DNA from: Ipomoea triloba
Taxonomy: Eukaryota; Streptophyta; Magnoliopsida; Solanales; Convolvulaceae
Assembly (NCBI RefSeq): GCF_003576645.1
Contig: NC_044916.1
Span: 32,007,691-32,071,690, forward strand
Length of the DNA stretch: 64,000 nt
Direction: 5' to 3'
Part shown: positions 59,080-64,000 of the stretch, piece by piece
Numbering within the stretch: position 1 is the stretch's first letter
How the letters are laid out: every line of letters begins with the position of its first letter
Notes under the pieces: model-generated
Told to the model about the DNA's origin: nothing
Database searches by the model: none
The model's input: only the letters and a program-made list of their open reading frames with translations
Made by a program: the position numbers and the translations under genes

Positions 59080-59895
59080 ATGGGGAAACCACTGTTTTAT
59101 GAGATATTGGAGAAACCAGCTACAAGTTGTGTAATAGCAATATGTAGTGCAATTTGGTTTTACATACAGAAGAAAAACATTGGGTATTCTCATGTGGGGT
59201 TGAGTTATGAGACTGCATTGGAAGGGCATCATTGGAGGATAATAACTTCTGCTTTTTCACACATAAGTGTGATCCATCTTGTTTTCAATATGAGTGCACT
59301 TTGGAGCTTGGGAGTTGTTGAGAAGTTAGGGCACATAGGTCTTGGTGTGCAGTATTACCTACATTATACTCTGGTCTTGGTCATTCTGTCTGGTATGCTC
59401 GTCTTGGGAATGTATCATGTTTTGATTCAGAGGTTTAAGCTCGAATATTTTCGAAGAGTGACTGCCGTGGGGTATTCTTGTGTGGTGTTTGGGTGGATGA
59501 CAATTCTGTCAGTGAAGCAGCCGTCGTCAAAGTTGGATCTTTTTGGGTTTCTTTCGCTCCCCATAAGTTTTGCACCGTTCGAGTCGCTCATATTTACCTC
59601 TATCATTGTTCCTCAAGCGAGTTTTCTTGGGCACTTATCAGGAATCGTTATTGGTTATGCAATTGCCTGGGGGTTGATTCATGGAATGAACAATTATTGG
59701 GCGATTTCAATGCTTGGATGGATAGCTGTCGTGTTTACTTTCAGTTTGAAGAAATCTGGGACATTCGATTTCAGCTTTCTCGAGGTTGAAACCATCACAG
59801 ATTCTTCCTTGCCTTCAGTGAGGTTCCTTGCTGCTGGAAATGGGAGAACTTTACAAATGGCTTCATTACCCGATGCTGGCCCGAACCTTGTATAG
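59080..59895 (+). CDS. rhomboid-like intramembrane serine protease (RBL13-like)
   Basis: Intronless, 271 residues. Rhomboid features in order: the L1-loop WR motif ([12 protein letters not shown], residues 50-61), HLVFNM (66-71), a GxSx serine motif GYSC with the predicted nucleophile Ser133, and [10 protein letters not shown] with the predicted catalytic His185. Five to six membrane helices are visible (about 15-30, 60-80, 92-113, 128-145, 165-200 and 206-223), followed by a soluble C-terminus. The catalytic Ser/His dyad is intact, so it is probably an active protease, unlike the many inactive plant rhomboids. Location is Golgi/endomembrane or plastid by family; no clear transit peptide. The weaker RBL13 assignment rests on overall resemblance and the [17 protein letters not shown] start. 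Confidence 0.85.
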   Translation: MGKPLFYEILEKPATSCVIAICSAIWFYIQKKNIGYSHVGLSYETALEGHHWRIITSAFSHISVIHLVFNMSALWSLGVVEKLGHIGLGVQYYLHYTLVLVILSGMLVLGMYHVLIQRFKLEYFRRVTAVGYSCVVFGWMTILSVKQPSSKLDLFGFLSLPISFAPFESLIFTSIIVPQASFLGHLSGIVIGYAIAWGLIHGMNNYWAISMLGWIAVVFTFSLKKSGTFDFSFLEVETITDSSLPSVRFLAAGNGRTLQMASLPDAGPNLV

Positions 59896-60650
59896 CCCCT
59901 CGATTTTTGTCTAGTGCTGAACATAGTTGAGAATTGCATTGTATATGGGTATTATGTACTTGGAAAAGTTGCATCATGAACTATGATTCCTCTCATATCA
60001 TCAAGCATTCAGGAGTGGCATCATGAACTATGTTTCTCTGCCATGCTATGGTTTTTGCTGGTAGCAAATCTAAGAGCAATTGTTTATTTACACCCCAGAT
60101 TCAATCTGTTTAGGAATGTGATTATGGGACTAGCATTTGCAAATCTATAGATGTTTCCTTTGAAGTTTGAATATCTGTTATTTGTGGAGCATACTATATG
60201 AGATCACTTCATTATATAATTGTTATTGCCACTTTTTGTTGGAGAGATTTGTTGTGTATGTCTCATTTTCACGTACGGTATAGGGGTAATCATCACAATT
60301 AATAGAAAAACATTTTCGTTCTTGGGGATGTAGGCATAATCATCACAATTAACAAAAGAATAGCTCAATTTTGTAATCTCAACATGATTCATTCTTTTCC
60401 CAGGAGCAAGTCATCAGCCTCAAGTATATTATGTTGACTTATTTGAACCATTCCCATTGCTTATACACAGCGCCTTAAACTCACATTTTTACTGTTAGTT
60501 TTCTGCAAACTGTGCCCTTTGTCTTTTCCCTCCAGACATTTAAGTGATTTAACCAAACAATATGGGTTCTGTGCTTTAGAAAAAAAAAATTAGGGGTTTT
60601 CATGGGAACAGTTTTAAATTTCTTTGTAACCAACTCTTGTATAAGTCCTA
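59896..60650. other. spacer downstream of the rhomboid gene
   Basis: 3' UTR and AT-rich spacer. A short direct repeat (GTAATCATCACAATTAA / GCATAATCATCACAATTAA, about 60286 and 60334) is visible. No gene. Confidence 0.5.
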
Positions 60651-61308
60651 AGAGCATCCTTATCAATGGAGTTTTTTTTTTATTTATTTTTTTTTTGGAA
60701 GAGTTTTTGTAAGTGTGATTAAGAAAGAGAAAATTGGGGGAGGAATAAAAAACAAAACGAATTGAATTTAAAATAATAATAATAATAAACAAAATCTTTG
60801 TTGTGCATGCAGTGCACGCTCTTGTTGGGCGCACTGCATGGAGTCCATGCACGCATAAGCACTGCATGGAGTCCATGCACGCATAAGCACTGCATGGAGT
60901 CCATGCACGCATGCTTGTAATAACTCAAATTTTATATGGGTTTATTTACAAGCATGAGTTATTATTTACAAGCATGAGTTATTAGAAGAGAGACAGATTG
61001 GGTTCCAATAACGCCTAAATATCTGATTATGGTATTGTAGCCTCAAGCCCTAAATAATCAAACTGCTAATAAGAGTAGTACAAGTCAATCACTTGATCTG
61101 ATGTGAATCAAAACTGTGTCTCAAGCATGTAGTACATGCACCCGCTGGACACACTAGTGACTGTCATGCGAGTAGTACCGGCTGTTTCATTGCCTTTTCT
61201 CCAATTACTGTTCTAATAACTCATGCTTGTAAATAAACCCAATCTGTCTCTCTTCCAACTCATTTAGCATTGTTCTAAAAATCCCAGATATGTTATTATG
61301 GATGCTCT
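60651..61308. mobile_element. MITE-like element with nested repeats
   Basis: Bounded by AGAGCATCC at 60651 and its inverse GGATGCTCT at 61300-61308. Inside are three tandem 28-bp units (60831-60914) each holding the palindrome GCATGGAGTCCATGC, and an inverted pair around CAAGCATGAGTTATTA and GAGAGACAGATTGGGTT (about 60938-61002 against 61207-61259). Target duplication not resolved. Confidence 0.55.
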
Positions 61309-61679
61309 CAGTAGCTCTCATTTGGGTGGACTCTTTGTACTTGTATTATTGAGATATTGAGCCAATTAAATTATCATAAAATCATATAAGTAATAAATTA
61401 ACAGTACCACTTTTTACAAATAAAATGATAATAATTTTCTTTAAAGAGAAGTCACCGCCCCACTCCAACAATTGGATAAATCCTCTAGAAAATTAGAGTA
61501 TATAGCAAGATTGAATTTTTGAAAACAATGTATAGAAAACGCCATTATTACAAAATACAAATGCTCAAGTCAGTCAACGCACAATTTTCCAACGTAGAGA
61601 GACCGGCATTTCTACCATTGCTCGATCAACCCAGTCCTCTTCTTGCCCATGAACCAACAAACCATTCTCTAATCCCTAG

Positions 61680-63650
61680 ATGAGTTACAGAGCCATGGAA
61701 TCGCCAGGAGGGAGATGCTTTGCTGCTTTCATTCTTCTCCTCCTCCAAGCTTGCCATGGATTTTATCTTCCCGGAAGCTATAATAAACACATATTTTCCA
61801 AGGCTGACGTACTTTTTCTCAAAGCGAACTCTCTCACCTCCATTGAAACACAGCTTCCCTTCAGCTACTACAGCCTGCCTTACTGCCGTCCTCCAGGGGG
61901 CATCAAGGTTAGCGCTCGCAATCTCGGGCAGATACTCATGGGAGATCAGATCGTCAACTCGGCATACCGTTTACGTATGAATGTTAACGAGTCAATCTAT
62001 CTCTGTACTACTCCGCCGTTGAGTGCATATGATGTCAAAGAGTTGAAACAGAGAACTCGAGATTTGTATCAGGTGAATATGATGCTTGATGGTTTGCCTT
62101 TGATGAGATATGCCAGTCAGATGGGGATTACGTTTCAGTGGACAGGGTTTCCTGTTGGGTTCACAGATATGTACTCTAATGGTGATTACCTCATCAATCA
62201 CCTGAAATTCAGGGTCCGTGTTCATAAGCACGAGGAGAAAGATGAGAGCTTTCAGTCGCAGATGATTGGTGTTGGAGAAGAAGGGGTTGCGGTCATTGAA
62301 GAAGATGAGGATATGAATGGTTATGAAATTGTGGGCGTAGAGGTAGTCCCTTGTAGTGTCAAGTATGATCCTGAAGAAATGCGTGCACTCCACATGTATG
62401 ATCATATTCCTCACCTAAACTGTCCCTTGGATCTTAACAAGTGTCAGGTAATCAGAGAGCAGGAAAGAGTATCATACACTTATGAAGTGGAATTTGTGAA
62501 AAGTGATGTGAGATGGGAGTCCAGATGGGATGCTTATCTGGTTATGGAAGGCACCAGGGTGCACTGTCTTTCCATTCTCAGCTCTCTGGTACTGATCTTC
62601 CTCTTGGCTGGGGGTGTTGTTATGATTCTCAAGAATACAGTCAAGAAACAAGCTTTCCAGCCACAGGGGAAAGAGGATCTTCCAGGATGGAGACTCATAA
62701 TGGGGGATGTGTTCAGAGAACCAGGGCACTCCAAGCTTCTCTGTGTGATGATAGGAAATGGGGTTCAGATAACTGGAACTGCAATTCTCACTGTTGTTTT
62801 TGCTGCCCTGGGATTCATATCACCAGCTTCCCCTCGCATGCTGTTGCTTGGGTTGATAGGGTTTTATCTTCTCCCAGGAATTTTATCTGGTTATACTGGA
62901 GTAAGGCTTTGGATTACTCTCAAGGGGACTTCAGAAAACTGGAAATCTGTTTCTTTCTCAACTTCATGCTTCTTCCCTGGGATTGTTTTCGTCGTTCGTG
63001 TTCTCCTGGATTTCATTTACTGGGGAAACCATAGCACTGCAGCCATTTCCATGTATACATATCTTCAACTCTTGCTCCTTTGGTTCTGCATTTCAGTGCC
63101 TCTAACTCTCCTGGGAGGATACCTGGGGACAAAACCAGAAAGGACTCCACACCCTCTCCAAACTAACCATATTCCTAGAGAAATCACTGCCCCTAAATAC
63201 CATTCCTGGCTCCTTGTTCTTGTTGGGGGATCCATTGCATTCTCCACCATCTTTGTGGACCTCTTCTTCATCCTCTCTTCCATTTGGTTCGGGCGATTCT
63301 ACTACGCCTATGGTTTTCTGCTCATTGGCGTCGTGTTGTTGGTTGTCGTGTGTGCTCAAGTTTCTGTTGTGTTTACTTACATGAGGCTTCGAGCTGAGGA
63401 TTGGAAGTGGTGGTGGAAGGCATTCTTTGCTTCAGGATCTGCTGGCTTCTTTGTTTTCGCTTACTGTGCCTCTTACTTGATGTTTGACCTTAATGGGCTG
63501 AGTGGATTAGCACCCGCCATGATTTACCTGGGATACTCTCTGCTCATTTCAATGGCAGTCATGCTCTCCACTGGCGCCATTGGCTTCCTTACAGCGCTCT
63601 ACTTTGTGCGCTACCTTTACTCTTCTCTCAACATTGATGGCATTATCTGA
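61680..63650 (+). CDS. TMN: transmembrane 9 superfamily (EMP70/TMN) protein
   Basis: Intronless, 656 residues from ATG 61680. A second in-frame ATG at 61695 has the better context (GCCATGG) and gives 651 residues; it directly precedes the signal peptide (FAAFILLLLQACHGFYLPG). A luminal domain of about 270 residues follows, with the family motifs YLPGSYNKH, LPFSYYSLPYC and a Cys-rich HLNCPLDLNKC segment. Then come nine membrane helices starting at LSILSSLVLIFLLAGG, including GYTGVRLW, the SSIWFGRFYYAYGFL region and FFASGSAGFFVFAY. These are Golgi/endosomal multi-spanning proteins involved in protein sorting and copper/adhesion homeostasis (family knowledge). Oddity: the C-terminus reads SSLNIDGII rather than ending in the usual KxD/E signal. 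It is closest in feel to TMN11/12-type proteins. Confidence 0.93.
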   Translation: MSYRAMESPGGRCFAAFILLLLQACHGFYLPGSYNKHIFSKADVLFLKANSLTSIETQLPFSYYSLPYCRPPGGIKVSARNLGQILMGDQIVNSAYRLRMNVNESIYLCTTPPLSAYDVKELKQRTRDLYQVNMMLDGLPLMRYASQMGITFQWTGFPVGFTDMYSNGDYLINHLKFRVRVHKHEEKDESFQSQMIGVGEEGVAVIEEDEDMNGYEIVGVEVVPCSVKYDPEEMRALHMYDHIPHLNCPLDLNKCQVIREQERVSYTYEVEFVKSDVRWESRWDAYLVMEGTRVHCLSILSSLVLIFLLAGGVVMILKNTVKKQAFQPQGKEDLPGWRLIMGDVFREPGHSKLLCVMIGNGVQITGTAILTVVFAALGFISPASPRMLLLGLIGFYLLPGILSGYTGVRLWITLKGTSENWKSVSFSTSCFFPGIVFVVRVLLDFIYWGNHSTAAISMYTYLQLLLLWFCISVPLTLLGGYLGTKPERTPHPLQTNHIPREITAPKYHSWLLVLVGGSIAFSTIFVDLFFILSSIWFGRFYYAYGFLLIGVVLLVVVCAQVSVVFTYMRLRAEDWKWWWKAFFASGSAGFFVFAYCASYLMFDLNGLSGLAPAMIYLGYSLLISMAVMLSTGAIGFLTALYFVRYLYSSLNIDGII

Positions 63651-64000
63651 AAGATTCTGATGAAGAAACTGCAGACCTGGTTGCAGAGTGTTTCCTAGTA
63701 CTTACCTTAACTATGTTGCTTGCTTTTCTGTCTGTTGGTGTCAGTTACACAGCATAAATGACATCTGCATGTGTGTATAAGTATGTTTGTGATTCGCAGA
63801 GTAAACAGGAAGTGTCTGTGCTTCAGTAAAAGATTTGATACATGTAATATATAGATGCCAGTAATATGTACCAAAAAATGTCAATATTACTTATTGGGTG
63901 TGAATGAGATAATGCAAATTTATTTCACCCTTGAGGTTCTATGGTAAATTTGGGTCATAAATGGTTTTGGCTTGAGTATATGTTGTTGAGCTAATATTGA
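63651..64000. other. 3' flank of the TMN gene
   Basis: 3' UTR and downstream sequence; nothing else seen. Confidence 0.5.

Overview
This is a eudicot plant nuclear genome window. It is AT-rich between genes, with plant-type GT-AG introns and plant-only or plant-typical families: FAR1, BBX, UGT71-like, TMN/EMP70 and a TRANK1-like helicase. Short non-autonomous transposons are abundant. The species is not resolved; an asterid is possible. Exon coordinates were derived by hand from reading frame, splice dinucleotides and remembered family conservation.

Layout. (1) 1-11.25 kb: two tandem relatives of the plant helicase/TPR family, both on the + strand. The first is the C-terminal part of a large UvrD-like helicase with a TPR-like superhelix. 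The second is a Sen1/Upf1-like helicase whose 3' end is the same DNA as the 3' end of the first, but read out of frame. (2) 12.5-16.8 kb: a short FAR1-domain gene whose ATG is split by an intron. (3) 17-29 kb: a gene-poor stretch with two assembly gaps, tandem duplications, a Mutator-like MITE and a cluster of tRNA-derived SINEs. (4) 29.2-31.8 kb: a four-exon fructokinase gene. (5) 32.9-38.8 kb, minus strand: a six-exon gene of unknown function (possibly DUF4504/UPF0739), with a 1.67-kb array of 23-bp TGG(A)20 units in intron 4, directly against the 3' splice site. (6) 40.1-41.7 kb, minus strand: a BBX24/25-type double B-box gene. (7) 43.6-58.1 kb: an old tandem segmental duplication. Block A (about 43.6-51.4 kb) carries a UGT71-like pseudogene broken by a MITE and a shredded copy of a small gene. 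Block B (about 51.65-58.1 kb) carries intact copies of both. (8) 59.1-59.9 kb: a rhomboid protease-like gene. (9) 61.7-63.65 kb: an intronless TM9SF/EMP70 gene.

The genes do not form a pathway. Most of the biology here is structural: gene truncation and tail capture, splice-site oddities, mobile-element insertion with a paralogous empty site, and a highly regular A-tract satellite inside a gene.
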